Below, one piece after another: positions 9,711 to 20,208 of a DNA stretch of 64,000 nucleotides. The notes beneath the pieces were generated by a model that searched no databases, had not been told where the DNA came from, and saw only the letters and a program-made list of their open reading frames with translations. Position numbers and translations under genes: made by a program. Every line of letters begins with the position of its first letter. Positions within the stretch are counted from its first letter, which is position 1. Source of the stretch: Vibrio sp. 05-20-BW147 (GTDB lineage Bacteria > Pseudomonadota > Gammaproteobacteria > Enterobacterales > Vibrionaceae); NCBI RefSeq assembly GCF_013369385.1, contig NZ_SZTO01000003.1, positions 62,001 through 126,000 on the forward strand. The letters run 5' to 3'.

Positions 9711-9860
9711 TTTCCCTTACTGCTGTTTATCGCCAGTCCATCGCCTTGTCTTATTAATATTATTATTACTATTTTTGCTTGTCTTCGTGATATCTCTCAC
9801 TCGTATGCTAACTTTTAAGAGTGTCATTTGTGATTATTTAATCAATTAGGGGACTCTATA

Positions 9861-11819
9861 ATGGGACTCGACAATATTTCTCTTAGTAAAAAACTCTACT
9901 TCTCACCACTGATTCTTATTCTAATTATATTGGTGATCGTGATAGTCAGTGCCAAGTTACTCAGTTCACTCTCCTCCGACATGAACAAAATCGCCTTTGA
10001 TCTTGCGCCGGACACTGAACTGGCGGCAGACATGACAGATAGTGTTTATGGTTTGCGATTAACCGTTAAAAACTACATCAAAACGGGTGATAAGCAGTTT
10101 GTTGCGCGATTCCAAGAGAACTCCACAAAGTGGAGTCAGCTGATGGATCGTGCGTATAACGAAATTCAAAACCCACAGCGTGTACAGATTCTGAAACAGG
10201 TTGATGGCCTAAAAGCTCAGTATCTCACTACATTTAGTCAAGTGGTGGTGAAGAACATGGAGATGCGTAATGAGCAAGTGAATGGCGTACTCAATGTCGA
10301 TGGCCCACAAATAGAAAATAGACTAACTAGTGTTATGGAAAGCGCCAAAACCGATGGTGATGTCGTTGCCGCTTACCATGCAGGGCGTGCGCTCAGAGCA
10401 CTGTTATTGGCGCGACTCTATGTCGCCAAGTTCTTGGTGGAGAACCAACAGGCAGAGGTCGAGCGCTTCAATCAGGAGTTCAGCGCGGTACAGAGTGAAA
10501 TTGCCAGTTTACTGTCGACCTTAGAAAACCCGCAGCGACGTCAACTGACCAATGAAGCGGAAACATTGTTCAAGCGATATGAAAAATCGGCCAATACGGT
10601 AACGAGCTTGATATTCGCGCGTAACGAGGGGATTGAAATGCTGGATACGATCGGGCCGCAAGTGGCGCAAAACATTGGTTTACTGAGAGATTCGATTGCA
10701 ACGTCCATGGAACAGGCTGCTAAACAGGCCAATGAGAACGCAGACCAATCGATTACCGTGCTGTATGGAATTGCAGCGATTGCCATCGTGATTGGTTTGT
10801 TGTTCTCTTTTGTCATTACTCGTTCCCTTGTAGCGAAAGTGCAAAGAACGACAAGTGTGTTGCAAGATATCGCGCAAGGCGAAGGTGATCTCACCATACG
10901 TGTGCCTACCACTGGTAACGATGAACTTGACGTGTTGGCTGGGCATTACAACACCTTTGCTGGCAAGCTCCAGCATACTATTCGTCAAATGAGCGATGCC
11001 GCTGCTCAAATGCTTCAAGCTGCAGAAACCTTAGCGTTAAAAGCGCGAGATACACAAAGCGAAGTCAGAGAACAGCAATCTCAAGCTCAGGTCGCAGCGT
11101 CTGCAATGACGGAGATGTCCGCCAGTGCCCAAGAGGTGAGTGTCAGTGCCCAGCAAGCGGCGGACCTTTCACAATCCACCTCGGATTCGGCAACACAAGG
11201 CTCGATGGTGGTGAGGGAAGCCACCCAATCCATGCAAAAACTCAACGAGCAGATTGCCAGCGCTGGCGATACAGTTGAACAACTTCGAGCAGACAGTGAG
11301 CAAATAGGCACGGTGCTGGATGTCATTCGCAGCATTGCTGAACAAACCAACTTGCTCGCGCTGAATGCGGCGATTGAAGCGGCAAGGGCAGGGGAGCAAG
11401 GGAGAGGGTTTGCGGTGGTGGCCGATGAAGTCCGTTCTTTAGCATCGCGCACCCAAGAATCAACCGAAGAGATACAAACCATCATTGGAAGTTTGCAGCA
11501 GAGAGCTGAATTGGCAAACAAAGCGATGCACCAGAGCCGACAAAGTGCTGAGCAAACCGCAGAGCAGGTGCATTCTGCGGAATCCGCGCTAACCTCGATC
11601 GCGGGCTATATTACCCAGATTAACGATTCGATTGGGCAAATCTCTACAGCGGCAAATCAGCAGGCAATAGCGTCGGATGAGGTCAGCGTCAATGTGAATA
11701 ACATGTCCGATATTTCTGAGAAGACGTTGGTTCAATCTTCTGAAACCACAGAATCCGCTCAAGCGATGAAACAGTTAGGAGAGCAAGTGAATCGTCTACT
11801 ACAACAGTTCAAAGTGTAA
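9861..11819 (+). CDS. Methyl-accepting chemotaxis protein with large helical sensor domain
   Basis: A 652-residue chemoreceptor. Transmembrane segment 1 is about residues 12-34, followed by a periplasmic, mostly helical sensor region of about 260 residues, transmembrane segment 2 at about 298-322, a HAMP domain and the cytoplasmic signalling domain. The signalling hairpin tip [19 protein letters not shown] is intact, so coupling to CheA/CheW is expected. The size of the sensor region and the [19 protein letters not shown] segment suggest an HBM (helical bimodular) domain, known in some receptors for organic acids; the ligand here is unknown. GGGGAC lies upstream of the ATG. It stands alone, between hemH and a peptide permease on the other strand. 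Confidence 0.92.
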   Translation: MGLDNISLSKKLYFSPLILILIILVIVIVSAKLLSSLSSDMNKIAFDLAPDTELAADMTDSVYGLRLTVKNYIKTGDKQFVARFQENSTKWSQLMDRAYNEIQNPQRVQILKQVDGLKAQYLTTFSQVVVKNMEMRNEQVNGVLNVDGPQIENRLTSVMESAKTDGDVVAAYHAGRALRALLLARLYVAKFLVENQQAEVERFNQEFSAVQSEIASLLSTLENPQRRQLTNEAETLFKRYEKSANTVTSLIFARNEGIEMLDTIGPQVAQNIGLLRDSIATSMEQAAKQANENADQSITVLYGIAAIAIVIGLLFSFVITRSLVAKVQRTTSVLQDIAQGEGDLTIRVPTTGNDELDVLAGHYNTFAGKLQHTIRQMSDAAAQMLQAAETLALKARDTQSEVREQQSQAQVAASAMTEMSASAQEVSVSAQQAADLSQSTSDSATQGSMVVREATQSMQKLNEQIASAGDTVEQLRADSEQIGTVLDVIRSIAEQTNLLALNAAIEAARAGEQGRGFAVVADEVRSLASRTQESTEEIQTIIGSLQQRAELANKAMHQSRQSAEQTAEQVHSAESALTSIAGYITQINDSIGQISTAANQQAIASDEVSVNVNNMSDISEKTLVQSSETTESAQAMKQLGEQVNRLLQQFKV

Positions 11820-11840
11820 ACGAACCAAGTTTTTACAAAT

Positions 11841-11869
11841 AAAGCGCGCCAATCGTCGGCGCGCTTTTG
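11841..11869. terminator. Bidirectional terminator between chemoreceptor and peptide permease
   Basis: Stem AAAGCGCGCC / GGCGCGCTTT with a seven-base loop; Ts follow on plus and an A-run precedes, so it can serve both converging genes. Confidence 0.88.
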
Positions 11870-11891
11870 TCTTTTGCACTTTAGACACACA

Positions 11892-13280
11892 TTAAGAAAC
11901 GAAAGCTTGTTGTTCTTCAATTTGTTCTGCGGTTGAACTGACACTTTCTGCGCCATGCATCCAGCGAACAAGCTGGTTTGAGAACAGCAGTAGAATGAAA
12001 CCCGATACGGTTGCAGTGACAGCGATGCCGCTGAAGATCGCCATTGCACCTAACTCCCCTACGTGAGAGCCGACATAACCTGCGACATAGTTTGCGATCG
12101 CGTTACAACCAAACCAAGCCCCCATCATAAGTGAAGCTAAACGCAGTGGTGCAAGTTTGGTCACCAGAGAAAGCCCAATTGGTGATAGGCACAATTCTCC
12201 CAGAGTATGGAAGAAGAAGGCGCCCACTAACCACAACATTGAGGTTTTCACCGATGTATCACCACCTTGCTCAATCACCGCTCCAACCATACAGAGGAAG
12301 CCTAGCGCGAGGAAAAACATGGCCAGAGCAAACTTGGCAGGCGAGTTAGGTTCGCGTTTACCAAGCTTAACCCAAAGCACAGCCAGCAAAGGAGCAAGAG
12401 TGATGATAAAGAACGGGTTTAGTGATTGGAACCACGCGGCAGGCACCTCAAAGCCACCAATCATACGGTCGGTGTATTGCTGAGTATAAATGTTCATAAG
12501 GCCACCCGCTTGCTCGAAACCAGCCCAAAATACGATGGTGAACAAGCTCATCACGAGAATGACTTTGATGCGATCCACTTCTTCTTTGCTCAGCGGAGCC
12601 TTATGAGTGGAGGCTTTTCCGGCTAGCTCGCGTTTCGCTGCTGGTTCACGGCCAATATCACCCAGCCATGATTGCGCTAGGCTCATTTGCATCACTAAGC
12701 TGATTAACATGCCAATACCGGCAGCGACAAACCCCGCTTTCCATCCGAATTCGGTGGTCACAGAACCTGACACGACACCGGCGATCAACGCACCTAAGTT
12801 GATACCCATGTAGAAAATGGTGAATGCGCCATCTCGACGGTTGTCACCTTCTTGGTATAGGTCACCCACCATAGTGGAGATGTTTGGCTTAAATAAGCCG
12901 TTACCAGCGATGAGGAGTGCAAGGCCTAAATAGAAGGTGTGAAGCGAACCTAAACCAGGCGCATCCGCAGGCAGTGCAAGAGTAAACTGGCCAACGGCCA
13001 TTAGCGCACCACCAATCAGTATCGAACGACGCTGGCCTAAGTAGTTGTCTGCGAGGTAGCCACCAATAAGTGGCGTAATGTACACCAATCCTGTGTAGGT
13101 GCCATAGAGATCGAGCGCATCTTTGGTGGTCCAACCCAAACCGCCATTAAGGGTGGTGTCGGTGAGGTATAACACCAAAATTGCGCGCATTGCGTAATAG
13201 GAAAAACGTTCCCAAAGTTCAGTACCGAACAAAAGGAAAAGGCCTCGAGGATGGCCAAAATAGTGATGTTGGTTTGACAT
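11892..13280 (-). CDS. POT/PTR2 family proton-coupled peptide permease
   Basis: A 462-residue, 12-14-segment transporter of the POT (PTR2) family that imports di- and tripeptides with protons. The diagnostic ELWERFSYY (E21, E24, R25) in the first helix is present, as are GLFKPNISTMVGDLY and the GINLGALIAG stretch. It resembles E. coli DtpA/DtpB, slightly shorter; which paralogue it is cannot be decided. It is divergent from rfaH, with 305 bases between. Confidence 0.9.
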   Translation of the reverse strand: MSNQHHYFGHPRGLFLLFGTELWERFSYYAMRAILVLYLTDTTLNGGLGWTTKDALDLYGTYTGLVYITPLIGGYLADNYLGQRRSILIGGALMAVGQFTLALPADAPGLGSLHTFYLGLALLIAGNGLFKPNISTMVGDLYQEGDNRRDGAFTIFYMGINLGALIAGVVSGSVTTEFGWKAGFVAAGIGMLISLVMQMSLAQSWLGDIGREPAAKRELAGKASTHKAPLSKEEVDRIKVILVMSLFTIVFWAGFEQAGGLMNIYTQQYTDRMIGGFEVPAAWFQSLNPFFIITLAPLLAVLWVKLGKREPNSPAKFALAMFFLALGFLCMVGAVIEQGGDTSVKTSMLWLVGAFFFHTLGELCLSPIGLSLVTKLAPLRLASLMMGAWFGCNAIANYVAGYVGSHVGELGAMAIFSGIAVTATVSGFILLLFSNQLVRWMHGAESVSSTAEQIEEQQAFVS

Positions 13281-13585
13281 AAGTTTGACTAATTTTAGTT
13301 ATGAAATTTTTTATAGGCGAATACGTATACTCCTCGTCGTTTAAATACTCAAATAGTTTTAATTGGTAGCGGATTGTTCGGTTTATATTTAACCTTTTGT
13401 TATAAAAGGTTTTCTGATGTTTTGCGTTGGTGGTTTCTGCGTGTTAGAAACTAATATTCCATTTTTGGTATTGCAAACTAACACTCAGAAAACAAAGTGT
13501 ATCGGTTTGTATGATTGCAACACGCGTGATTTCCTATAATCTGGCTAAATGGTAGGATAAGCAAAAAATAGATGGCTAGTAATAA
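13281..13585. other. Intergenic region between peptide permease and rfaH
   Basis: No gene seen. It must hold both divergent promoters. A TATAAT (13535-13540) lies about 45 bases before rfaH, without a convincing -35. An AT-rich hairpin AACCTTTT / AAAAGGTT followed by TTCT is at about 13390-13413. No obvious Shine-Dalgarno precedes the rfaH ATG. Confidence 0.5.
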
Positions 13586-14089
13586 ATGAAAAAGTGGTAT
13601 TTGCTGTATTGCAAGCGAGGAGAGCAGCTCCGAGCGAAGCAACATTTAGAAAATCAGGGTGTTGAGTGCTTTTATCCCACTATAGACGTTGAAAAAATTC
13701 TTCGTGGTAAACGTCAAGTAAAGAGTGAACCTTTATTTCCCTCCTACATTTTTGTTCGCTTCGATTTTGAAGCAGGCCCGACGTTTACAACGGTTCGCTC
13801 GACCAGAGGCGTGGTGGACTTTGTGAAGTTTGGTGCTCAACCCAAAGAGCTTGAAGGTGATTTAATTTACGAGCTCAAACTTCTTGAACAAGAGGGACAT
13901 CAAAGTGCGTTGCAGGGGAGTAATTTGCCGAAACCGGGTGATTCCATCAAAGTGAAAAGTGGTCAGTTCGCTGGTATCGAGGCCATTTTCCAAGAGCAAG
14001 ATGGCGAAACACGTTCAATCATGCTGGTTAAAATGATCTCGCAAGTTATCCCTGTGAGTATTGAGAATAGTGACTTAGAGCTTAACTAA
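13586..14089 (+). CDS. rfaH: RfaH, specialised NusG-like antiterminator
   Basis: A 167-residue NusG paralogue. RfaH is recruited by ops elements to RNA polymerase and promotes elongation (and translation) of long operons for LPS, capsule and other surface structures. The N-terminal NGN domain (about 1-100) starts with WYLLYCKRGEQLRAKQHLE, holds FPSYIFVRFDFE and STRGVVDFVKFG; the C-terminal region (about 110-160, GDSIKVKSGQFAGIEAIF) is the KOW part that refolds in RfaH. Length matches E. coli RfaH (162 aa) rather than NusG. A terminator follows. No convincing ops site was found within this window. Confidence 0.95.
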   Translation: MKKWYLLYCKRGEQLRAKQHLENQGVECFYPTIDVEKILRGKRQVKSEPLFPSYIFVRFDFEAGPTFTTVRSTRGVVDFVKFGAQPKELEGDLIYELKLLEQEGHQSALQGSNLPKPGDSIKVKSGQFAGIEAIFQEQDGETRSIMLVKMISQVIPVSIENSDLELN

Positions 14090-14114
14090 TACAATAATCT
14101 GTATTCTCTAATGC

Positions 14115-14142
14115 AAAGAAGGCACCATTAGGTGCCTTCTTT
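14115..14142. terminator. Bidirectional terminator between rfaH and asnB
   Basis: Perfect 12-bp stem AAAGAAGGCACC / GGTGCCTTCTTT with an ATTA loop, placed between the converging stops. Confidence 0.9.
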
Positions 14143-14155
14143 ATGAAACGTTTTC

Positions 14156-15820
14156 TTAGTACGCTTCGTTGTGTACCGCTTTCACCGCACGACCTGACGG
14201 GTCAATACAGTTTTTAAATGATTCGTCCCATTCAATCGCTTTGGCTGATGAACAAGCCACGGATGGACCACCAGGGACGCATTCTGCAGCCGATGGCAGT
14301 GGGAACAACTCTTCGAAAATTTCGCGGTATACATAGCCTTCTTTTGTTGTTGGCGTGTTGTATGGGAAGCGGAATTTTGCGGTTTCCATCTGTTGATCTG
14401 AGACTTTCTCTTGTGCAACGGCTTTGAGTGTGTCGATCCAGCCATAACCAACGCCATCAGAGAACTGCTCTTTTTGACGCCACGCGATGGAGTCTGGTAG
14501 GTAATGTTCAAAACACTCACGAAGAATGTGTTTCTCCATTTTTCCGTTGCCACACATTTTATCCGCAGGGTTTAGGCGCATTGCGACATCGATAAACTCT
14601 TTATCCAAGAATGGCACTCGACCTTCAACACCCCAAGCCGCCAGTGATTTGTTTGCACGAGCGCAGTCAAACATGTTGAGCGCGAGCAGTTTGCGTACCG
14701 TCTCTTCATGGAACTCTTGTGCGTTAGGCGCTTTGTGGAAGTAGAGGTAGCCACCAAAAATCTCGTCAGCGCCTTCACCAGAGAGTACCATCTTGATACC
14801 CATAGCTTTGATCTTACGTCCCATCAAGTACATTGGAGTTGACGCGCGGATGGTCGTGACATCGTATGTTTCGATGTGGTAAATCACATCACGAATTGCA
14901 TCCAGTCCTTCTTGAATGGTGTAAGTCATCTCATGGTGTACCGTGCCAATTTTCGCGGCTACTTCACGCGCTGCTTTGAGATCTGGTGCGCCTTCAAGAC
15001 CGATAGCGAATGAGTGAAGTTGCGGCCACCATGCCTCAGTTTGTTCGTCGTCTTCGATACGCATTGCCGCATAACGCTTGGCAATTGCAGAGGTAATAGA
15101 AGAATCCAAACCACCTGACAGCAATACACCGTAAGGCACGTCGGTCATCAACTGACGTTTCACCGCCGCTTCAAGCGCTGCGGTTAGTTCTTCTTTGCTG
15201 CTGCTGTTTCCCTGTACCGCTGCGTATTCATTCCAGTCACGAACATAGTAACGTTGAGGGCCAGAGTCGGTTGAGCTGTAGTAGCTACCTGGAGGAAACT
15301 CACTGATGGTTTTGCAAACTGGAACCAACGCTTTCATTTCTGATGCAACATAGTAGTTGCCATGCTCATCATAACCTTGGTAAAGCGGGATGATACCAAT
15401 GTGGTCACGTCCAACGAGGTATTGATCTTTCTCTTCATCGTAGAGGACAAAAGCAAAGATACCGTTTAATTCTTCGAGGAGGTCGGCCCCCATCTCTTGA
15501 TAGAGAGCAAGAATCACTTCACAGTCAGAATCTGTCTGAAAGTCATATTTGCCTTCGTAACGAGCACGAATCTCTTTGTGATTATAAATTTCACCGTTTA
15601 CTGCAAGGATGAGTTTTTTGTCTGGGCTATAAAGAGGTTGCGCACCGCTATTAAGGCCTACGATCGCAAGACGCTCATGCGCGAGAATTGCTCGGTCTGA
15701 TGCGTAGATCCCTGACCAGTCTGGGCCGCGGTGACGAAGTTTTTTCGACATCTCTAAAGCGATAGGGCGAAGCGCCGCTGCGTCGCTTTTAATGTCTAAA
15801 ATGCCAAATACTGAACACAT
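14156..15820 (-). CDS. asnB: Asparagine synthetase B (glutamine-hydrolysing)
   Basis: A 554-residue class II glutamine-dependent asparagine synthetase, the length of E. coli AsnB. It makes asparagine from aspartate, ATP and glutamine. Cys2 (MCSVFGIL) is the N-terminal amidotransferase nucleophile, which fixes the start. The glutaminase domain covers about 1-200 (RHRGPD, NGEIYNH, GRDHIGI); the synthetase domain has the PP-loop SGGLDSS at 235-241. The gene stands alone, convergent with rfaH. The 197 bases upstream hold its promoter and, beyond, the 3' end of the yicG-type gene. Confidence 0.97.
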   Translation of the reverse strand: MCSVFGILDIKSDAAALRPIALEMSKKLRHRGPDWSGIYASDRAILAHERLAIVGLNSGAQPLYSPDKKLILAVNGEIYNHKEIRARYEGKYDFQTDSDCEVILALYQEMGADLLEELNGIFAFVLYDEEKDQYLVGRDHIGIIPLYQGYDEHGNYYVASEMKALVPVCKTISEFPPGSYYSSTDSGPQRYYVRDWNEYAAVQGNSSSKEELTAALEAAVKRQLMTDVPYGVLLSGGLDSSITSAIAKRYAAMRIEDDEQTEAWWPQLHSFAIGLEGAPDLKAAREVAAKIGTVHHEMTYTIQEGLDAIRDVIYHIETYDVTTIRASTPMYLMGRKIKAMGIKMVLSGEGADEIFGGYLYFHKAPNAQEFHEETVRKLLALNMFDCARANKSLAAWGVEGRVPFLDKEFIDVAMRLNPADKMCGNGKMEKHILRECFEHYLPDSIAWRQKEQFSDGVGYGWIDTLKAVAQEKVSDQQMETAKFRFPYNTPTTKEGYVYREIFEELFPLPSAAECVPGGPSVACSSAKAIEWDESFKNCIDPSGRAVKAVHNEAY

Positions 15821-16018
15821 ACAACATCCTTTTCATTAAATTACTTTTAAACTGTATGGCCTCAATTTGCCAGTCTGAACAAAAAAAGCAACACTCTTCG
15901 AAAATAAAAGTAAATGAATCTCCATATGATTAAATTTAATTTAATAAAAGTGGCTCTTAAGTGAATGAAATTAAGTTTGAGTGTGTTTTTTAAACAGAAG
16001 TTCGCTAGATGGCTGTTT

Positions 16019-16642
16019 TTAATGAATCGCTTCTTCTGAGTCCAGCTGGAATGAAGGTAAGCGCCACTTAAATCTTACCGCTGCCATCCTAAGAATATAA
16101 CCAACCACGAGCGTCACTATGGTAGCGGTGACATCTGGTACCGCAAATTCCAAGAGAGCAAGGTAGAGACCTGAGGCGATCAAAGCGATCGAGGCGTACA
16201 ACTCTTGGTGCAGTACAAGGGGAGTTTGACGGCAAATCAAATCACGCAGTAAACCACCAAAGACACCTGTCACCAACGCTGAAACCATACAGATGCCAGG
16301 ATGCAGCCCCATTTGAAGCGCAATTTTAGTCCCAATAATGCTAAATACGATCAGGCCGAGTGCATCTAAACGGATGAATAACCCTTTGAGTTTGATGACC
16401 CATTTGGCGAGGCCTGTGGTCAAGATGCCCGCAATGCAAGTAATGGCAAGGTACTCAGGATTTTTAACCCAACCGAGCGGATAATGACCAAGAAGAATAT
16501 CACGCACGGTACCACCACCAATCGCGGTGGCACTTGCAACCAACATAACGCCAAACCAATCCATTTTTCTGCGTCCTGCGCTTAGCGCACCTGTCATCGC
16601 TTCAGCCGTGATGCCGATGACGTACAAAACACTTAACAACAT
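16019..16642 (-). CDS. yicG: YicG-type TRIC channel protein
   Basis: About 207 residues with roughly seven membrane segments, arranged as two TRIC/UPF0126 repeats. Signatures are AEAMTGALSAGRRKMDWFG, ATAIGGGTVRDILLGHYPLG in the first repeat and GVFGGLLRDLICRQTPL in the second. Bacterial TRIC homologues are trimeric cation-permeable channels; a role for YicG in glycine uptake has been proposed, and the function here is not settled. The frame is open 26 codons further to a GTG, but ATG at 16642 matches the E. coli YicG start and length (205 aa). Its ribosome binding site is weak, so the start is likely but not certain. Confidence 0.87.
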   Translation of the reverse strand: MLLSVLYVIGITAEAMTGALSAGRRKMDWFGVMLVASATAIGGGTVRDILLGHYPLGWVKNPEYLAITCIAGILTTGLAKWVIKLKGLFIRLDALGLIVFSIIGTKIALQMGLHPGICMVSALVTGVFGGLLRDLICRQTPLVLHQELYASIALIASGLYLALLEFAVPDVTATIVTLVVGYILRMAAVRFKWRLPSFQLDSEEAIH

Positions 16643-16877
16643 CTTGAAACGCTCTAGTAATACTGCCTTTGCTTTATATACAAAGGGTGGAATAACAAAA
16701 TGAGGTGTGAGTTTAGTCACAAATGATAGGCTTGGCGAATGAGAAAATGTAGGGAAAAGTGAAGTTTCAAATAAGCCTAGCTAATTCAAAGCCGTTCTTC
16801 GAGGGTTCAGCGTTTACCTTGTTGGAAAAAAAAGCGACAATGCGCACCGCTAGTAAAAACGAAATATAGATAGAAGA

Positions 16878-17408
16878 ATGACCCACGAATACCAAGATTT
16901 AGTGACTATTTTTAATCAAACTTTTTTTGAGTCATTGAATACAAAATTAGAGCTGGGTGGGGATGAGCCCATTTACCTGCCAGCGGATGCATCAACCCCA
17001 TATCACCGCATTATTTTTGCGCGTGGCTTTTACGCTTCTGGGCTTCACGAAATCGCTCATTGGTGTGTCGCAGGTCCTGAACGTCGCTTGTTGGAGGATT
17101 TTGGGTATTGGTACGAGCCAGATGGTCGGACGGCTGAAGTTCAAGCGGAGTTTGAAAAAGTCGAAGTTCGTCCTCAAGCCTACGAGTGGATTTTGGCGCA
17201 GAGTGCAGGCTTTCCTTTCTCTGTGAGTTGTGACAACCTACACGGCGATTTCGAGCCAGACCGCTTGGGCTTTATGCGTAAAGTACACCAAGAAGTCACA
17301 GCCATTTTAGAGGCTGGTCTACCACCTCGCGTTAAAATGCTTTCAGATGCATTGCGCGATTTTTACCAAGTAAAAACGCTTGAAGTAAGTGATTTTATCG
17401 TTAAGTAA
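16878..17408 (+). CDS. epmC: Elongation factor P hydroxylase
   Basis: A 176-residue YfcM/EpmC protein, which hydroxylates the beta-lysylated lysine of elongation factor P. The metal-binding motif HEIAHW (57-62) is present, as are RIIFARGFYASGL just before it and CDNLHGDFEPDR later. Length agrees with E. coli EpmC (182 aa). It is followed after 14 bases by the yfcL-like gene, the same order as in E. coli. EpmA, EpmB and Efp are not in this window. Confidence 0.93.
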   Translation: MTHEYQDLVTIFNQTFFESLNTKLELGGDEPIYLPADASTPYHRIIFARGFYASGLHEIAHWCVAGPERRLLEDFGYWYEPDGRTAEVQAEFEKVEVRPQAYEWILAQSAGFPFSVSCDNLHGDFEPDRLGFMRKVHQEVTAILEAGLPPRVKMLSDALRDFYQVKTLEVSDFIVK

Positions 17409-17422
17409 CCACGAGAATACCC

Positions 17423-17686
17423 ATGATTATTGAATTTGAAGAAAAACTGTTAGAGCTGATTGATGTAGGAATTGACAGTGCATCAGAGGATGAACTGTTT
17501 GCTGGTGGTTATCTGCGCGGTCATATTTCTTTGTCAGCGGCGTCATGTGAAGAAGATGGTGTAGACGATATTGAGGAACTCAAATCGCGTATCGAGCAGA
17601 GTTTAGAAAACGCGCGTGCAGAGCTTGCGCCTGCGGATCGTCTTATCGTTAACGATTTATGGCAGCAACTTCAAGCGCAAGCTTAA
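17423..17686 (+). CDS. yfcL: YfcL family small protein
   Basis: An 87-residue acidic protein beginning MIIEFEEKLLELIDVGIDSASEDELFAGGYLRGH, which matches the YfcL family, usually next to epmC. Function is unknown. It ends in a helical, charged segment (LKSRIEQSLENARAELAPAD). It is co-oriented with epmC with a 14-base gap and followed by a strong terminator, so the two form an operon. Confidence 0.85.
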   Translation: MIIEFEEKLLELIDVGIDSASEDELFAGGYLRGHISLSAASCEEDGVDDIEELKSRIEQSLENARAELAPADRLIVNDLWQQLQAQA

Positions 17687-17714
17687 CGTCAGTTGCTATC
17701 AAAAATGTGGATAT

Positions 17715-17745
17715 AAAAACGCCTCGTTAAAACGAGGCGTTTTTG
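17715..17745. terminator. Bidirectional terminator between yfcL and fadE
   Basis: Perfect 14-bp stem AAAAACGCCTCGTT / AACGAGGCGTTTTT with a two-base centre; serves both converging genes. Confidence 0.9.
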
Positions 17746-17760
17746 ATGAACTTAACTGCC

Positions 17761-20208
17761 TTACGCAACGCTATCCATCACATCGGTATAAGACTTTTTT
17801 GCCGCTAAATGTTCTGGCTCAAAGTCATCAACATTGATGGTGTACAAACGATGTTGCTCCGCTTCTTTGAGCAAATCGGCTTCATCTTGAGAAATAATGC
17901 CTTGTGCTAGCCCCTCTTCAGCGATGGTATCCAAACGTAAGAATGGGCGGCGTTTACCTTGTGCTTTACACACTTTGTCAAACACAGGTTCTGCTTGCAA
18001 AATCACAGACAGTGCTAGCTCAATCTTGCCTGCGGCGTTGTGTTCTGTTGGTTGCAGATACTGATTGCGACCAATGCGGCTACGTGTCGCGCTTGGGGTT
18101 TGTAGTATGCGTGCAACTTGACTATCGATTTTGTCGCTTGGTGCTTTGCGCATACGGCCAAATGGCATGATCAAGACGCGCAAGGCTTTACCGATAATGG
18201 GGTTCGGGAAGTTGGCAAGAAACTCATCAATGGCCACTTCTGTTTGCTTCAAGCTGTCTTGCAAACCCCAGTGAACCAAAGGCAGGTCTTCGACAGGGCG
18301 GCCATCTTGTTCAAAGCGTTTTAAGGTCGCTGAGCTCAAGTAAAGCTGACTGAGGATATCGCCTAAGCGAGCTGATAGACGCTCACGACGCTTCAATGAG
18401 CCACCCAGCACGGCCATTGAAATGTCTGACAATAATGCCATGTTGGCGCTATAGCGATTGAGCTTCTGGTAGTAACGTTTGGTAGCGTCGTGCGTTGGGG
18501 CGTTCGAGCCAAAACCATCGGTCAAACCAAACCAAATGCTGCGCACAAGGTTGCTCATGGTAAAGCTGACATGACCAGCCAAGGCGGCATCGAACTGTTC
18601 TACCGCATCCGATTTGTCCGAGTAGGCGGCTTCCATCTCTTTTAGTACATAGGGATGGCAACGAATGGCGCCTTGACCATAGATGATCATTGAACGAGTG
18701 AGGATGTTTGCCCCTTCCACCGTGACGGCGATGGGTGAACCTTGGTAGCCACGAGCAAGGAAGTTGGAGGGACCAAGGCAAATGCCTTTACCACCGACGA
18801 TATCCATTGCATCGATGATGCTGCGTTGGCCACGGTGAGTACAATGGTACTTCACAATCGCGGAGATGACTGATGGTTTCTCACCAAGGTCGATACCGGC
18901 AACGGTAAGGTTGCTTGCCGCATCCATCACATACGCGTTACCGCCCAAGCGTGCCAGCGCTTCTTCTACGCCTTCGAGATGGCCGATAGGTTGTTTAAAT
19001 TGGCGACGAATGCGCGAATAAGCACCGGTTGCCAAAGCGGCGGTTTTGATGCCACCAGTGGCATTTGAAGGCAGGGTAATACCGCGACCAACAGAGAGAC
19101 ATTCAACCAGCATGCGCCAGCCTTGGCCTGCCATTTTTTGGCCACCAATAATGAAATCGATCGGTACGAAAATATCTTGGCCACGCGTTGGGCCATTCTG
19201 GAAGGGGACATTGAGAGGGAAATGACGGTTGCCGATTTCAACCCCTTTAATGTCTGTTGGGATAAGCGCACAAGTAATACCAAGATCTTCTTGTTCGCCG
19301 AGTAAGCCTTCAGGATCGCGAAGTTTGAAAGCAAGGCCCAAAACCGTTGCTACAGGGGCAAGGGTAATGTAGCGCTTGTTCCATGTTAGGCGCATGCCCA
19401 AGACTTCTTTGCCTTCCCATTCGCCTTTACACACCACACCGTCATCTGGAATAGAACCCGCATCCGAACCCGCTTCAGGGCTGGTGAGGGCAAAACAGGG
19501 GATCTCTTTACCTTCTGCAAGGCGAGGGAGATAGTAATTTTTTTGCTCTTCTGTACCGTAATGTTGCAAAAGCTCACCAGGACCCAAAGAGTTTGGTACG
19601 CCAACGGTCGAAGAAAGAACACCAGAGACACCAGTCAGTTTTTGCAGCACCAAAGATTGCGCGTAAGCAGAAAACTCAAGGCCACCGTATTTCTTCTTAA
19701 TGATCATGGCGAAGAATTTGTGATCTTTGAGATATTGCCAAACTTCAGGAGGCAGATCGGCCAGTTCATGCGTCACTTGGTAATCGCTTACCATGGCACA
19801 CACTTCATTTACCGGACCATCGAGGAAGGCTTGCTCTTCAGCAGAGAGTTTTGGTGCTGGAATGGCGTGCAGCTTTTTCCATTCTGGCTTGCCTTTGAAA
19901 AGCTCCGCTTCCCACCAAACGGTACCTGCATCCAACGCTTCTTTTTCCGTCTGAGACATGGCTGGAAGCACTTGCTTAAACAAGCCGAGCGCTTTTGCAC
20001 TGATGAGCGATTGGCGTACAGAGGGCATCGCGAAAACGGCTAGCGCTAAGAAGTAGCTTAGCCAACCGATTGAGCCGACGTAACCGGAGAAAGTTAACAG
20101 CAGCATCGTGGCGGTCAACAAGGTGACGGATTTGACTAATGACATTCGATGATAGAGCGTCACGCCCAATATCAAGGTCATCGCGAGTAGGGAGAGCAAG
20201 ATGTCCAT
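17761..20208 (-). CDS. fadE: FadE-type acyl-CoA dehydrogenase
   Basis: An 815-residue fatty acyl-CoA dehydrogenase, first step of beta-oxidation. The N-terminus has two or three hydrophobic segments (within about 1-70), so it is membrane-associated. Then comes the acyl-CoA dehydrogenase core with [34 protein letters not shown] and [13 protein letters not shown], and a long C-terminal DUF1974 region typical of FadE. Length matches E. coli FadE (814 aa). A FadR-like operator lies 52 bases upstream, consistent with repression until long-chain acyl-CoA is present. Confidence 0.96.
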   Translation of the reverse strand: MDILLSLLAMTLILGVTLYHRMSLVKSVTLLTATMLLLTFSGYVGSIGWLSYFLALAVFAMPSVRQSLISAKALGLFKQVLPAMSQTEKEALDAGTVWWEAELFKGKPEWKKLHAIPAPKLSAEEQAFLDGPVNEVCAMVSDYQVTHELADLPPEVWQYLKDHKFFAMIIKKKYGGLEFSAYAQSLVLQKLTGVSGVLSSTVGVPNSLGPGELLQHYGTEEQKNYYLPRLAEGKEIPCFALTSPEAGSDAGSIPDDGVVCKGEWEGKEVLGMRLTWNKRYITLAPVATVLGLAFKLRDPEGLLGEQEDLGITCALIPTDIKGVEIGNRHFPLNVPFQNGPTRGQDIFVPIDFIIGGQKMAGQGWRMLVECLSVGRGITLPSNATGGIKTAALATGAYSRIRRQFKQPIGHLEGVEEALARLGGNAYVMDAASNLTVAGIDLGEKPSVISAIVKYHCTHRGQRSIIDAMDIVGGKGICLGPSNFLARGYQGSPIAVTVEGANILTRSMIIYGQGAIRCHPYVLKEMEAAYSDKSDAVEQFDAALAGHVSFTMSNLVRSIWFGLTDGFGSNAPTHDATKRYYQKLNRYSANMALLSDISMAVLGGSLKRRERLSARLGDILSQLYLSSATLKRFEQDGRPVEDLPLVHWGLQDSLKQTEVAIDEFLANFPNPIIGKALRVLIMPFGRMRKAPSDKIDSQVARILQTPSATRSRIGRNQYLQPTEHNAAGKIELALSVILQAEPVFDKVCKAQGKRRPFLRLDTIAEEGLAQGIISQDEADLLKEAEQHRLYTINVDDFEPEHLAAKKSYTDVMDSVA

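Noticed and set aside
11087..11521. 144-codon open frame on minus strand inside the chemoreceptor
   Set aside because: Antisense of the conserved signalling domain; Ser/Ala/Cys-rich shadow.
13350..13375. TTGGTAGCGG considered as an ops element for RfaH
   Set aside because: Matches only part of GGCGGTAGNNT and no long surface-polysaccharide operon follows.
19543..20043. 166-codon open frame on plus strand inside fadE
   Set aside because: Antisense to a complete, strongly conserved fadE; sequence is not protein-like (runs of aromatic and basic residues) and has no ribosome binding site.
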